Source: Pontibacter ruber
Lineage (GTDB): Bacteria > Bacteroidota > Bacteroidia > Cytophagales > Hymenobacteraceae
Direction: 5' to 3'
Length of the DNA: 64,000 bases
Assembly (NCBI RefSeq): GCF_023630205.1
Contig: NZ_JALPRR010000002.1
Coordinates: forward strand, 984,899-1,048,898
Both the position numbers and the translations under genes were made by a program. The notes under the pieces are model-generated. The model was given only the letters and a program-made list of their open reading frames with translations. It was not told the DNA's origin and ran no database searches. Positions 28,135 through 37,263 of this stretch are shown here, piece after piece; the first letter of the stretch is position 1, and each line of letters opens with the position of its first letter.

Positions 28135-28740
28135 CTAGTGCATCCGATCCGGCCGAGGCTCCAGATTCCGGATGATATCGGCTTCTATTTCCAGTAGTTC
28201 TTTCAGGCGGGCATCCACTTCCTCTACGGGCATGTATTCTTTGGCCAGCTTTACAAAGCTTACATAATGGCCGGCTTCGGAAACCATCAGTTCGTAGTAG
28301 AATTTCTGCAGGTCTTCGTCTTGGATGTTCTTCCAAAGCAGCTTGAAGCGCTCACAGCTACGCGCTTCGATAAGCGCATTCACCAGAAGGTGATCCATCA
28401 ACTGGCGCTCCCGCTTCCCTCCTTTTCGGATGTGCTTTGCGAGCTCCACTACGTACTCATCGGGGCGGTTACGGCCAAGGCCCCAGCCACGTTTCTTCAG
28501 CTCCGCTAACACTCGCTCAAAATGGCTCCACTCCTCTGCCACCAGGTCGGTCATCTCTTCTACCAGCCTTGTTTTGTCCGGGTACTTCACGATCAGCGAT
28601 ATAGCGGAAGTGGCGGCTTTCTGCTCACAATACGCATGGTCAACCAGAATATCTTCAATATTCTTTTCAGCAATGTTCACCCAGCGCGGGTCGGTAAGCA
28701 GTTGTAAGCGAAGTATGGTTTTGGTTGATTGTGTAGACAT
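28135..28740 (-). CDS. miaE: tRNA-(ms2io6A)-hydroxylase
   Basis: A 201-residue ferritin-like diiron monooxygenase that hydroxylates the isopentenyl side chain of ms2i6A37 in tRNA. Iron ligands appear as HAYCEQKAA, EEWSHFERV, EARSCERF and SEAGHYVSFV, the ExxH-type pattern of MiaE. It starts 18 bases after the stop of the Porin_10 gene on the same strand and may be the third gene of an lpxK-porin-miaE run. Notably mtaB, a different A37-region enzyme, is also in this window but not linked. Confidence 0.93.
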   Translation of the reverse strand: MSTQSTKTILRLQLLTDPRWVNIAEKNIEDILVDHAYCEQKAATSAISLIVKYPDKTRLVEEMTDLVAEEWSHFERVLAELKKRGWGLGRNRPDEYVVELAKHIRKGGKRERQLMDHLLVNALIEARSCERFKLLWKNIQDEDLQKFYYELMVSEAGHYVSFVKLAKEYMPVEEVDARLKELLEIEADIIRNLEPRPDRMH

Positions 28741-28758
28741 GGTACAGGTTAACTGATT

Positions 28759-30645
28759 TTAATCGAAGAACATCCACTTGAGGCCAAAAACAAAGCTGCG
28801 GCGCATGCCTGTATAATAGGGCGTCACGAAGTAGCCTGGTGCAAATAGCTCATCCCCCACATTAGACATCTTCAGGAACACGTTCAGGCTTCTGATATCG
28901 GCTGCTATGAACACGTCCACAACCGGGTAGGTCTTTACCTGGAACCCGTTCTGAAGGTAAAATTGCTGTGTTACCGGCATGTAAGCGTCTGCTTTATACC
29001 CTGTTGGCAGGTACATCTCCGCGCCGATCTGCCCGAGCAGCGCCTTTTTAAAGATAAAGCCTTGAAAGTATAGTTTGGAGTCTACGAGCCACTCCGGTAT
29101 GCGAATGGTTTCTGCTTTATCGGTGTTGGTATACGCTACAAAGTTCTCGAAGTGCAGCCCACCGAAACGGATGTGATGCGTCAATTCAGCGCCGTACAAG
29201 CGCTGGTTTCCAGATAATTGCTGCGGCAATGCCTCCTCGTTAAAGAAAATATGGCGCTTGATATTGGTGTAGTGGGCACCCAGGCGAAGGAATTGTCTCT
29301 CTCCTAGTTTGCTTTCGAAGCCGAACCTGCTCTGATCCGTTACTTCGGTGGTAAAGTCGTTACGCCACTCAAAATGATTGCTTAGCATGCGCTGCTCTAC
29401 CAGGGAGGGCGAACGTTGCACGTGCTCCTGCGACAGCGTGAAAGGCCCCAGCTTACCTTGCGCCAGCACCCGGTAATCTCTCGTAAGCTGAAACTCACCG
29501 TCAACTAATATCAGTGCTTTTTTACCATAGTTTAGGCGCAGTTGCCCTCCTACCAGTATCTGGTTAAAGTTTGACTCCTCCGTACGTGTCTGGTTAATAA
29601 CGGAGTCTTCCCCGATCGTAAGCGCTTGCAGTACGCTGTAGTTAATGCGTGCGTTTCGGTGCTTGATGTATGCTTGGTAAAAAGAGATGTCGGTGTTACC
29701 AGTAAAGCCAACGGCATTCTGTAATTCCCGGTAAGAGGTTTCGTCTTTTGTGCGAGTGGAATCAAACAGGTAGTTCTTGTAAAAAATATTCAGTTCATCA
29801 CCAGTTGGAAACTGGCTGTCCTGGTACTCATTACTTTGTTTTTGCCAGTCAAGAGTATGGTATACTTTCAGGTTCTCGCCAGCCAGTTTGAGGATCTGCA
29901 GCGCATGTACCTTGTTGCGCATCTCCTGAGATGCAGCCTGGTTCAGGTATACTGTTTCCAGCTCGTAGCGGAAAAGACTGTCCTGGGTGTCTTCAGGTCC
30001 CGGCCGAATGCCGCCCTGTTCGATTTGCTCCTGATTTAAGTGTGTGAAGTTGGCAAAAAGATCGTAGCGTTTGTTTTTGGAGCGGTAGTGGGTAAAAGCT
30101 TTTACCGCCTGGTTATCTATCAGTCCGTCGTTGGAAGGCCCCAGCTGCTTGTTGGCAGTTAGGATCTGATAGGCAATCCCTGCATTCAGGCGGGGTGTGA
30201 TGTTGCGGGCATACGTACCTTCGAACAAGGTTTCGCCACGCTGCCCCTGCACATAGTATAAATGCGAGTACGGGGAGCGGGTATCGAAGTAGTTTATGTT
30301 TTCTGCATCGTAGGCATAACGGTCGAAGGCGTTCTTGCCATAACGAACTCCAATATTGCGCTGCATACGGAAAAGGAGCGGCTGTGCTGCGGTGCCGACA
30401 TTACCCAGGTGCTGGAAAAAGGTTGTGTCATGAAACCAGTAGCGCTCGTTGTACATGTTGTTGATCGAGGTATCGACCCGTTGCTCTATATACCGTCCCT
30501 GCAATACGTCCCGTTCGTAAAGTTGCAGGGTAGTTTTCGGGCTATAGAGAACACGGGTAGAGTCATCGATGACCTGGGCAGCGACCGGTGCGCTTACCAC
30601 AAGGCCAAGTATCAGCAATATTCCTGCTAGTAGCTTTTCTTTCAC
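28759..30645 (-). CDS. putative outer-membrane porin (Porin_10 family)
   Basis: A 628-residue outer-membrane beta-barrel protein. The signal peptide (about 1-23, ending VAAQ) is followed by YSPKTTLQLYERDVL, then NIGVRYGKNAFDRYAYDAENINYFDTRSPYSHLYYVQG, the hallmark start of the Bacteroidota putative-porin family (PF14121). The remaining 450 residues alternate in amphipathic strands and end in FVFGLKWMFFD, an aromatic barrel terminus. Substrate unknown. It lies 89 bases after lpxK and 18 bases before miaE. Confidence 0.9.
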   Translation of the reverse strand: MKEKLLAGILLILGLVVSAPVAAQVIDDSTRVLYSPKTTLQLYERDVLQGRYIEQRVDTSINNMYNERYWFHDTTFFQHLGNVGTAAQPLLFRMQRNIGVRYGKNAFDRYAYDAENINYFDTRSPYSHLYYVQGQRGETLFEGTYARNITPRLNAGIAYQILTANKQLGPSNDGLIDNQAVKAFTHYRSKNKRYDLFANFTHLNQEQIEQGGIRPGPEDTQDSLFRYELETVYLNQAASQEMRNKVHALQILKLAGENLKVYHTLDWQKQSNEYQDSQFPTGDELNIFYKNYLFDSTRTKDETSYRELQNAVGFTGNTDISFYQAYIKHRNARINYSVLQALTIGEDSVINQTRTEESNFNQILVGGQLRLNYGKKALILVDGEFQLTRDYRVLAQGKLGPFTLSQEHVQRSPSLVEQRMLSNHFEWRNDFTTEVTDQSRFGFESKLGERQFLRLGAHYTNIKRHIFFNEEALPQQLSGNQRLYGAELTHHIRFGGLHFENFVAYTNTDKAETIRIPEWLVDSKLYFQGFIFKKALLGQIGAEMYLPTGYKADAYMPVTQQFYLQNGFQVKTYPVVDVFIAADIRSLNVFLKMSNVGDELFAPGYFVTPYYTGMRRSFVFGLKWMFFD

Positions 30646-30734
30646 AGTTCAAAATTAGTCATTTTCGCACAACAAGCACGTAGATTACAGTTGGAATAAG
30701 TAAACTGCCAAACCTTTGTTGCCGGTATCGCGCT

Positions 30735-31784
30735 TTATACTTTCCTGGCGCTTCGCTCCTGCACGTGCTGCAAAATCAGTCGGTCAAATTGTTCTACCTC
30801 ATCTAAAAACCGCACTTCAATCGGAATATAAAATACGGGTAGCTGGTAAAGTATACTCCGTAGTTCTTCAGTAACAAGCTTTACGGCATCTTTGCGCGTG
30901 GTGAGAATGCTTATGTTCTCATTCCCTTTAACTAGTTGCTGCAGCTTCAGCAGGTCCTCAGAAGTATAGGCATAATGATCTGGGTACTCCAGGTGCTGTT
31001 TTATAGTATAACCTGCTCCCTGAAGGTACTCTACTAATGGTTTGGCGTTTGCAATGCCTGTTAGCAGCACGATTTCTTTGCCTGGTGCTTGCCTGCGTCC
31101 AAGACTTACCGGTGTGCCGTAGGTATAGGAAGTATAAAATACAGGGGTTTGCGCTCGCGTATATTTCCGGATTTTCTGCAGAATGGCTTTCTTTTCTGAA
31201 TTGCTCAGGTCTGGCGGACATTTGCTCATGATCACGGCATCCGCACGACGGGCACCACTTTTTGGCTCACGCAGCAAACCAGCCGGCATTACCAGGTCAT
31301 GGTAAAACGGGCGGTAATAATCTGAAATAAGCAGGTTAAGCGAAGGCTGCACAGGGCGGTGCTGCATGGCATCGTCGAGCACCACTACCTCCAGCTCTGG
31401 TTGCAGCTCTAGCAGGTTTTCGATACCCTTCACGCGATCCTCGCATACCGCCACGGTAACATGCGGGAAATCAGTGTAGTATTGGTAGGGTTCATCGCCC
31501 AATGTAGCGGCAGAATCTTTGGATCCGGCAAGTATAAATCCTCTTGTTTTACGTTTGTAGCCCCTGCTCAGCGTCGCAGTTTTATACTCATGTAACAAGC
31601 GCAGCAGGTACTCGACATGCGGCGTTTTACCAGTACCTCCCACCGTCAGGTTACCTACTGCGATCACCGGAAGTGTAAACTGTTTTGAGTGCATTACTCC
31701 CTTATCATAAAAGCTATTACGGAGCGCCATAATACTTCCATAGATCAAAGAGAAAGGCCACAAGAGCAGTTTAAGGTACGTCAT
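30735..31784 (-). CDS. lpxK: tetraacyldisaccharide 4'-kinase
   Basis: A 349-residue membrane-associated kinase that phosphorylates the lipid A precursor at the 4' position. The N-terminal amphipathic helix (LKLLLWPFSLIYGSIMALRN) is followed by the P-loop VGNLTVGGTGKTP and by LSRGYKRKTRGFILA. DDAMQHR, the Asp-rich catalytic segment, lies near residue 138. It is the first of three minus-strand genes (lpxK, porin, miaE). The presence of lpxK agrees with a Gram-negative envelope. Confidence 0.95.
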   Translation of the reverse strand: MTYLKLLLWPFSLIYGSIMALRNSFYDKGVMHSKQFTLPVIAVGNLTVGGTGKTPHVEYLLRLLHEYKTATLSRGYKRKTRGFILAGSKDSAATLGDEPYQYYTDFPHVTVAVCEDRVKGIENLLELQPELEVVVLDDAMQHRPVQPSLNLLISDYYRPFYHDLVMPAGLLREPKSGARRADAVIMSKCPPDLSNSEKKAILQKIRKYTRAQTPVFYTSYTYGTPVSLGRRQAPGKEIVLLTGIANAKPLVEYLQGAGYTIKQHLEYPDHYAYTSEDLLKLQQLVKGNENISILTTRKDAVKLVTEELRSILYQLPVFYIPIEVRFLDEVEQFDRLILQHVQERSARKV

Positions 31785-31916
31785 GTTTTAGCTGATAGCA
31801 GAGGCAAAGTTAATGTAAATCATACGAAAACTTTCTTAGCAGTTTTTTTATGTATAACCAAAAGTTTATATATTTAGAGAATTATATATTCAAGCGCCCT
31901 ATTTACCCTTGTTCAC

Positions 31917-32384
31917 ATGAAAGCAAACAATGTATTAGTACTATTACTGCTTTCCCTGCTTGCTTTGGCACAGGGCTGTAAGCAGTGCACCTCGGTGCAA
32001 CCCGACCCGCCGGCCCCTGTAGTGTTCTATTTTGTAGATCAGCAGGGACAAAGTTTAACTTCTCTTCAAAATCCAATTCTGCATCCGGATTCTATTAGAT
32101 TTACCCTGGAGCACGAGCCCTTCGATTACCTGTTCAAAACACCCGACGAGAGCCTGAACACGGTTTTGTATGAGACTTACCCGGTTCTGTACACAAAATC
32201 TACGGTAAACCTGCTGATCCATTACAGTAAGGAAGATACCGATACGCTTACAGTTGGCTACAAAGTAAACAAACAGGAATGCTATACAGATTTTACCTAT
32301 ACTTCCTACCGGTTTAACGGAGAAGAAGTCCGGCCTATTCCCGGCAGCGGCTACCTTAAACTGGTAAAGCATACCGGCAGTTAG
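31917..32384 (+). CDS. hypothetical lipoprotein
   Basis: A 155-residue protein that I do not recognise. It has a lipoprotein signal with lipobox LAQGC (Cys at residue 21), a Pro-rich linker (QPDPPAPVV), and a beta-rich domain of about 110 residues with a Cys near residue 121. It should be anchored in a membrane facing the periplasm or outside. It is divergent from lpxK and followed by a hairpin that overlaps the promoter of the next operon. Confidence 0.65.
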   Translation: MKANNVLVLLLLSLLALAQGCKQCTSVQPDPPAPVVFYFVDQQGQSLTSLQNPILHPDSIRFTLEHEPFDYLFKTPDESLNTVLYETYPVLYTKSTVNLLIHYSKEDTDTLTVGYKVNKQECYTDFTYTSYRFNGEEVRPIPGSGYLKLVKHTGS

Positions 32385-32392
32385 CCATAACA

Positions 32393-32431
32393 GGGAAGCA
32401 GCAAAACGAATAAATAATTTTGCTGCTTCCC
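32393..32431 (+). terminator. 14-bp perfect stem, probable terminator overlapping a promoter
   Basis: GGGAAGCAGCAAAA (32393-32406) pairs perfectly with TTTTGCTGCTTCCC (32418-32431) around an 11-base loop. There is no T tract after it, so termination would be weak or of another kind. The right arm also contains the -33 element of the next operon. Confidence 0.6.
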
Positions 32432-32449
32432 ATCAACTTAATAAGTTTG
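32418..32449 (+). promoter_or_regulatory. Bacteroidota-type promoter of the Nif3/zinc-ribbon operon
   Basis: TTTTG (32418-32422) and TAAGTTTG (32442-32449) fit the -33 TTTG and -7 TAnnTTTG elements with a 19-base spacer, the usual spacing. The ATG of the Nif3 gene is 34 bases downstream. Confidence 0.65.
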
Positions 32450-32483
32450 GCAAGAGTAAAAATGCCAAACAATAGATCTTTTC

Positions 32484-33596
32484 ATGAAGAATTCAGCTGC
32501 CACTATCGGCGATGTTATACAAGTGCTGGAGCAACTGGCTCCACTCTCCTACCAGGAAAGTTACGATAACTCCGGCCTGCAGACAGGCGACCGAAAGGAT
32601 GAAGTGCGGGGGGTGCTTGTTGCGTTGGATTGTACCGAAGCCGTGCTGGACGATGCGATAGAAAAAGGCTGTAACCTGGTGGTAGCCCACCATCCGGTTA
32701 TTTTCAAAGGTATAAAAAGCCTAACCGGCCGTACGTATGTGGAGCGTACCATCATAAAAGCAATCCGCAACAACATTGCCATCTATGCCTGCCACACCAA
32801 CCTCGACAGCGTACACAACGGCGTAAATGCCAAAATTGCAGAAAAACTGCAGCTGCAGAACGTTCGCATACTTTCCGGAAAACCTCAGACGCTGATGCAA
32901 CTCGTTACGTTTGTGCCGGTTGAAAATACGGAAGAAGTGCTGCAGGCCATGCACAAAGCAGGTGCCGGCCAGATCGGGGAATACAGCAACTGCAGTTTCC
33001 AGGTACAGGGTACCGGGCGCTTTCTGCCATCCGAAAATGCCGATCCAACCATAGGTACACCCGGCAAACCGGAACAGGTGCAGGAAAATCGCGTGGAAGT
33101 CATCTTCCCGTCTTTCCTGAAAAACAACATCATGCAGGCCCTGCTGCAGGCGCACCCCTACGAAGAAGTGGCTCATTACCTGACCTCCCTGGAAAACCAG
33201 AACCAGGAAGTAGGCATAGGCATGATCGGGGAACTGGAAGAAGCACTGTCTGAGCCAGATTTCCTGCGTTATCTGAAAGAGCACATGCAATTACAGGGGC
33301 TGCGGTATACGTCTGTGGGCAGCAAAAAAATAAAGCGTGTGGCAGTTTGCGGCGGTGCCGGAAGCTTTCTGATCAAAGACGCTATCCGGCAAGGTGCCGA
33401 CGCGCTGGTAACCGGCGATGTTAAATACCATGAGTTCTTTGACGCGGAAGGCCGCCTGATGATCGCCGACATCGGGCATTATGAAAGCGAAGTGTTTACA
33501 AAGGAGATTTTTTATGACACTATTTCAAAAAACTTTCCTAATTTTGCAGTCTATTTAACCAATGTCAACACTAACCCTATCAGATACACTTTTTAA
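32484..33596 (+). CDS. Nif3-like dinuclear metal center protein
   Basis: A 370-residue Nif3/YqfO-type protein. Metal-site motifs are VVAHHPVIFKGIKSLTG, ACHTNLDSVHNGVN and VTGDVKYHEFFDAEG plus DIGHYESE near the end. The extra 110 or so residues in the middle (about 125-240, with ANPYEEVAHY-like AHPYEEVAHY) are the PII/CutA-like insert of the long YqfO form. Function in the cell is debated. It is followed 3 bases later by a zinc-ribbon protein, a pairing that is, from memory, common in Bacteroidota. Confidence 0.92.
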   Translation: MKNSAATIGDVIQVLEQLAPLSYQESYDNSGLQTGDRKDEVRGVLVALDCTEAVLDDAIEKGCNLVVAHHPVIFKGIKSLTGRTYVERTIIKAIRNNIAIYACHTNLDSVHNGVNAKIAEKLQLQNVRILSGKPQTLMQLVTFVPVENTEEVLQAMHKAGAGQIGEYSNCSFQVQGTGRFLPSENADPTIGTPGKPEQVQENRVEVIFPSFLKNNIMQALLQAHPYEEVAHYLTSLENQNQEVGIGMIGELEEALSEPDFLRYLKEHMQLQGLRYTSVGSKKIKRVAVCGGAGSFLIKDAIRQGADALVTGDVKYHEFFDAEGRLMIADIGHYESEVFTKEIFYDTISKNFPNFAVYLTNVNTNPIRYTF

Positions 33597-33599
33597 TAC

Positions 33600-34331
33600 A
33601 TGGAAAGTACGGTAGCCAGTAAATTAGAAGCTTTGCTAAAGCTTCAGAGCATCGATTCGCAGCTTGATGAGATTAGACGCGTAAGAGGAGACCTGCCTGA
33701 AGAGGTAAGAGATCTTGAAGATGAGATTGAGGGCTATGAGGTACGGGTTCGTAAATTCGATGAGGAAGTAGCGGCTCTGAACGACTCGATCGCGCAGCGC
33801 AAGCAGTCGATAAAGGACGCCGAAAGCCTGATCAGAAAGTATGAAGATCAGCAGACCAATGTCCGCAACAACCGCGAGTACGATGCGATCACCAAGGAAA
33901 TAGAACTTCAGAAACTGGAGATCCAGATCGCTGAGAAGAAGATCAAGGAAGCGCACTACCAGATCGATCAGAAGATCAACGAGATCGAGGGTACAAAACA
34001 CCGCCTGGAAGAGCGTCGCAAAGACCTTGATAATAAAAAGCACGAACTTGACCAGATCGTATCGGAAAGCGAAGAAGAAGAAAACAAGCTCGAGCAGGAG
34101 CGTGTAGCAGCTTCTGAGCAGATCGAAGACCGCCTGCTGAGCGCTTACAGCAGAATCCGCAAGAACGTACGCAATGGCCTGGCTGTTGTGCAGGTGAAGC
34201 GTGATGCCTGTGGTGGTTGCTTCAACACCGTTCCTCCGCAGCGTCAGGCTGATATTGCAGCTCAGAAAAAAGTGATCGTTTGCGAGCACTGCGGCAGAAT
34301 TCTGGCCGGTGTAGAGCAGCGTGTATACTAA
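33600..34331 (+). CDS. coiled-coil protein with C4 zinc ribbon (CdsZ/PF02591 type)
   Basis: A 243-residue protein. Residues about 10-185 form one long coiled coil (repeats such as LQSIDSQLDEIRRVRGDLPEEVRDLEDEI), then VKRDACGGCFNTVPPQRQ and VIVCEHCGRILAG supply two CxxC pairs, the C4-type zinc ribbon of the PF02591 family. It is probably cytoplasmic and nucleic-acid-linked. It is cotranscribed with the Nif3 gene. A terminator-like hairpin starts 42 bases after its stop, over the start codon of the next gene. Confidence 0.92.
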   Translation: MESTVASKLEALLKLQSIDSQLDEIRRVRGDLPEEVRDLEDEIEGYEVRVRKFDEEVAALNDSIAQRKQSIKDAESLIRKYEDQQTNVRNNREYDAITKEIELQKLEIQIAEKKIKEAHYQIDQKINEIEGTKHRLEERRKDLDNKKHELDQIVSESEEEENKLEQERVAASEQIEDRLLSAYSRIRKNVRNGLAVVQVKRDACGGCFNTVPPQRQADIAAQKKVIVCEHCGRILAGVEQRVY

Positions 34332-34372
34332 AAGATGATGTTTTGAGCGTTTTTCGCTTCTACAGAACATAC

Positions 34373-34404
34373 AAAAGGATGGCTAAACCCCATCCTTTTT
34401 TTTT
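34373..34404 (+). terminator. intrinsic terminator overlapping the start codon of the TPR gene
   Basis: AAAAGGATGG (34373-34382) pairs with CCATCCTTTT (34390-34399) in a perfect 10-bp stem with a 7-base loop, followed by T to 34404 (nine T in a row from 34396). The ATG of the next gene (34379-34381) lies inside the left arm. It would end the Nif3/zinc-ribbon transcript, or act as a conditional switch for the TPR gene. Confidence 0.75.
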
Positions 34405-35857
34405 GTTGTGGTGCCTGGCGTTTTTTATTGGCATCAGTGCCAATGCCTCTTCTACTTTTACCAGCGGCATTTCACGGTCTTATGCCGAAACGATAAAGCT
34501 CCGGCTTGGCAACGGGCGCAATCTGATCCGGGCGGAATTGCAGCGCGATCCGCAAAACGCGGTTGCGCTGCTGGTAGCCAATTACCAGGATTTCCTGACC
34601 TTGTGCGTGCAGCAGAACCCAAAACAGTTCGAGCAACTGGTCAAAGCACAGGAAAACCGTTTGGATCGGCTTACTTCCCTGAAAGAGCGCTCTGCATGGG
34701 TAGATTATAGCATAGCGGAGGTGCGCACCCATCTTGCCGTAAGCAAACTGCTGCTGGGCAACCGGCTGGCTTCTGCCTGGGAGTTCAGGCAGGCATACCT
34801 GCAGTACGAAGCCAATGCCAGGCGTTACCCCTCTTTTTTGCCCAACAAGAAAACACTGGGTGCCATGCAGGTGCTCATTGGCTCTGTGCCTGATACGTAC
34901 CGCTGGTTCCTGAACATCATCGGAATGCGAGGCAGTGTTCCGGCAGGTATGGCGAACTTAAAAGCAGCTACATCCAACAGCAATCCGTTTCAGCAGGAAG
35001 CGCAGGTGATGTATGTGCTGCTGCAACAGTTGCTCGATCAGCAGCATGACCTAGACGCACAGCAACAGGTAAACAAACTGGTACAGGAGTCGCCGGATAA
35101 CCTGCTGTATACATTTGTTGCCATGTACCTGCACAAAAAAACCAAGGTAAGTGAACAGGCCCTGCAGTTTTACCTGAAGCGCCCAACCGGCGCGCAGTAC
35201 CTTGCCTTCCCTTATCTCCACCACATGGCCGCTGACCTGTACCTGTACCGCGGCGATTACAGCAGATCGATTCAGGAAAACAAACTTTTCCTGGAGACGC
35301 ACAAAGGGGAACATTACCTCAAAGCAGCTCATTACAAACTATACCTGGCCAACTGGTTCGGGAATAACAAACAACAGGCAAGCTGGCATTACCGGGAGAT
35401 AAACCGCGTAGGCTCCAAAGTAGTGGAGGAAGACATCTATGCAGCCCGCTTTGTAGAGCAGCAAACCCCTTTGAACAATCACCTGATGCTGGCCCGGCTG
35501 CGTTCGGATGGTGGCTATTACAAGGAGGCCCTTGCCGGTTTGAACAAGATGCGAATTACGGAAAATACCCCGTTGCCGGAAAAAGCGGAATATTATTACC
35601 GGAAAGCGCGTATTTACCACGGGCTGCACCAGGTAGCGGAGGCAAAACAGCATTACGAGTATACCATCCGGGTATGTGGATCGTCTGATTTATACTTTGC
35701 TCCCAATGCTGCGCTGCAGTTAGGCTACCTTTACCAGGAAGAAAAGAATTTTACAAAAGCGAAAGTCTGGTACCGCAAGGCCCTCAATTACAAAGGGCAC
35801 GAGTACAAGAATAGCATCGACCACAAAGCAAAACTGGCACTCTCGTCGCTGGAGTAA
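34379..35857 (+). CDS. secreted tetratricopeptide-repeat protein
   Basis: A 492-residue exported protein. The signal peptide MAKPHPFFLLWCLAFFIGISANAS is followed by helical hairpins along the whole length; clear TPR-like units are near residues 300-340 (AADLYLYRGDYSRSIQENKLFLE) and 400-490 (AEYYYRKARIYHGLHQVAEAKQHYEYTIR, LGYLYQEEKNFTKAKVWYRKAL). It likely binds proteins in the periplasm. The longer open frame from 34280 overlaps the previous gene and is not used. Its ATG lies within a terminator stem whose T tract encodes the Phe-Phe of the signal peptide. Specific role unknown. Confidence 0.8.
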   Translation: MAKPHPFFLLWCLAFFIGISANASSTFTSGISRSYAETIKLRLGNGRNLIRAELQRDPQNAVALLVANYQDFLTLCVQQNPKQFEQLVKAQENRLDRLTSLKERSAWVDYSIAEVRTHLAVSKLLLGNRLASAWEFRQAYLQYEANARRYPSFLPNKKTLGAMQVLIGSVPDTYRWFLNIIGMRGSVPAGMANLKAATSNSNPFQQEAQVMYVLLQQLLDQQHDLDAQQQVNKLVQESPDNLLYTFVAMYLHKKTKVSEQALQFYLKRPTGAQYLAFPYLHHMAADLYLYRGDYSRSIQENKLFLETHKGEHYLKAAHYKLYLANWFGNNKQQASWHYREINRVGSKVVEEDIYAARFVEQQTPLNNHLMLARLRSDGGYYKEALAGLNKMRITENTPLPEKAEYYYRKARIYHGLHQVAEAKQHYEYTIRVCGSSDLYFAPNAALQLGYLYQEEKNFTKAKVWYRKALNYKGHEYKNSIDHKAKLALSSLE

Positions 35858-35873
35858 TAATTGAATAGCATAC

Positions 35874-37175
35874 ATGTATACATCTATCATTCAGGCAGCT
35901 ACACTTCCAATATCCTTGCAGGAATTTAAGCTGCGGGCATCGGCCTGGGCTGATCGGTTTCCGCTGGTTGCCTGTTACGACTCCCATCAGATTCCTTACC
36001 CGCATAACAGCTTTGATAATCTTCTGGCTGTTTCCTCCGGAAGTATTATTGAACTGGACGAAGCGCATGCATTTGGCAGTCTGCGCCGGGAATTAAAGAA
36101 TAGCCGCCGGCTCTTGTGCGGGTGTCTTACCTATGATCTCAAGAACCAAACCGAGCAGTTGCAAAGCATGCACCCGGATTTTGTAGGCTTTCCGGCAATC
36201 TTCTTTTTTGAACCTGAGGTGTATGTATACTTTAACGATGATAATATAAGTATAAACAGCTCAGAAGATAATGTTGAATTTATACTTGCAAGTATACTGG
36301 CTACACACGTTCCTGCGCCAGCCTCCCCGCTTGGTTTGGAAGTTAAGCAACGGGTAAGTCCGGAAGCTTATAAAGCCAATGTGGAGCGCATCCGGAATTA
36401 CATACTGGAGGGCGAAGTATACGAACTGAACTACTGCATGGAGTTTTTTGCAGAGCAGGTGCAACTCGATCCGCTTGGGCTTTACCTGGCTTTGAGTGCA
36501 GCATCCCCTACTCCTTTTGGCGGCTACCTGAAGTATAGAGACAAGTACCTGCTTTGTGCCTCACCCGAGCGGTTCCTGAAAAAAGAAGGCCGCAAGCTTA
36601 TCTCCCAGCCCATCAAAGGGACGATCAGGAGAGGAACCACATCAGCCGAAGATGAAGCTTTGCGACAGCAGCTGCGCAACGATGAAAAAGAGCTGGCAGA
36701 GAACATGATGATCGTTGACCTGGTGCGCAACGACCTGCGCCGATCTTGTGCTACCGGAAGTGTACAGGTAGAGGAAATGTTCGGCATCTACGCTTTCAGG
36801 CAGGTGCACCAGATGATCTCTACCATCAGCGGAGAACTCAGGCCGGAATGCGATCTGGTTGACGCGCTGTTGGGTGCTTTCCCGATGGGAAGTATGACCG
36901 GAGCACCCAAGATCAGGGCCATGCAGCTTATCGAAGCAACAGAAGAGACAAAGCGCGGCCTGTATTCCGGCTCCTTCGGCTACATCAGGCCCGATGGCGA
37001 CTGCGATTTCAATGTTGTGATCCGCAGCCTGCAATACAATGCTGCTACCGGGTATCTGTCGTTCATGGTAGGCAGTGCCATCACCTATGATTCCGTACCC
37101 GAAAAAGAGTACGAAGAATGCCTCCTGAAAGCACAGGCCATGCTTAAGGTGCTCGGCTCGGTTGGTCAGTATTAA
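35874..37175 (+). CDS. pabB: aminodeoxychorismate synthase component I
   Basis: A 433-residue chorismate-utilising enzyme. The core motif reads SQPIKGTIRRG; Lys in PIKGT marks PabB, where anthranilate synthase TrpE has PIAGT. Other landmarks are EVYELNYCMEF, KRGLYSGSFGYI and the closing EKEYEECLLKAQAML. It makes 4-amino-4-deoxychorismate for folate synthesis, with ammonia from a PabA glutaminase not found in this window. The gene starts 17 bases after the TPR gene, so the two may share a transcript. Confidence 0.92.
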   Translation: MYTSIIQAATLPISLQEFKLRASAWADRFPLVACYDSHQIPYPHNSFDNLLAVSSGSIIELDEAHAFGSLRRELKNSRRLLCGCLTYDLKNQTEQLQSMHPDFVGFPAIFFFEPEVYVYFNDDNISINSSEDNVEFILASILATHVPAPASPLGLEVKQRVSPEAYKANVERIRNYILEGEVYELNYCMEFFAEQVQLDPLGLYLALSAASPTPFGGYLKYRDKYLLCASPERFLKKEGRKLISQPIKGTIRRGTTSAEDEALRQQLRNDEKELAENMMIVDLVRNDLRRSCATGSVQVEEMFGIYAFRQVHQMISTISGELRPECDLVDALLGAFPMGSMTGAPKIRAMQLIEATEETKRGLYSGSFGYIRPDGDCDFNVVIRSLQYNAATGYLSFMVGSAITYDSVPEKEYEECLLKAQAMLKVLGSVGQY

Positions 37176-37218
37176 TTCAATCCTGCACTCACTCGCTCAT
37201 TTACTCATTCATAATTAA

Positions 37219-37238
37219 AATGCCTAACTTCAGGCATT
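37219..37238 (+). promoter_or_regulatory. small palindrome before the S46 peptidase gene
   Basis: AATGCCT and AGGCATT form a 7-bp perfect inverted repeat around AACTTC, 26 bases upstream of the start codon. It could be an operator or a leader hairpin. The stretch just before it is a CACTCACTC-type low-complexity run. Confidence 0.35.
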
Positions 37239-37263
37239 CAATACATACAACGCTAACTATACC

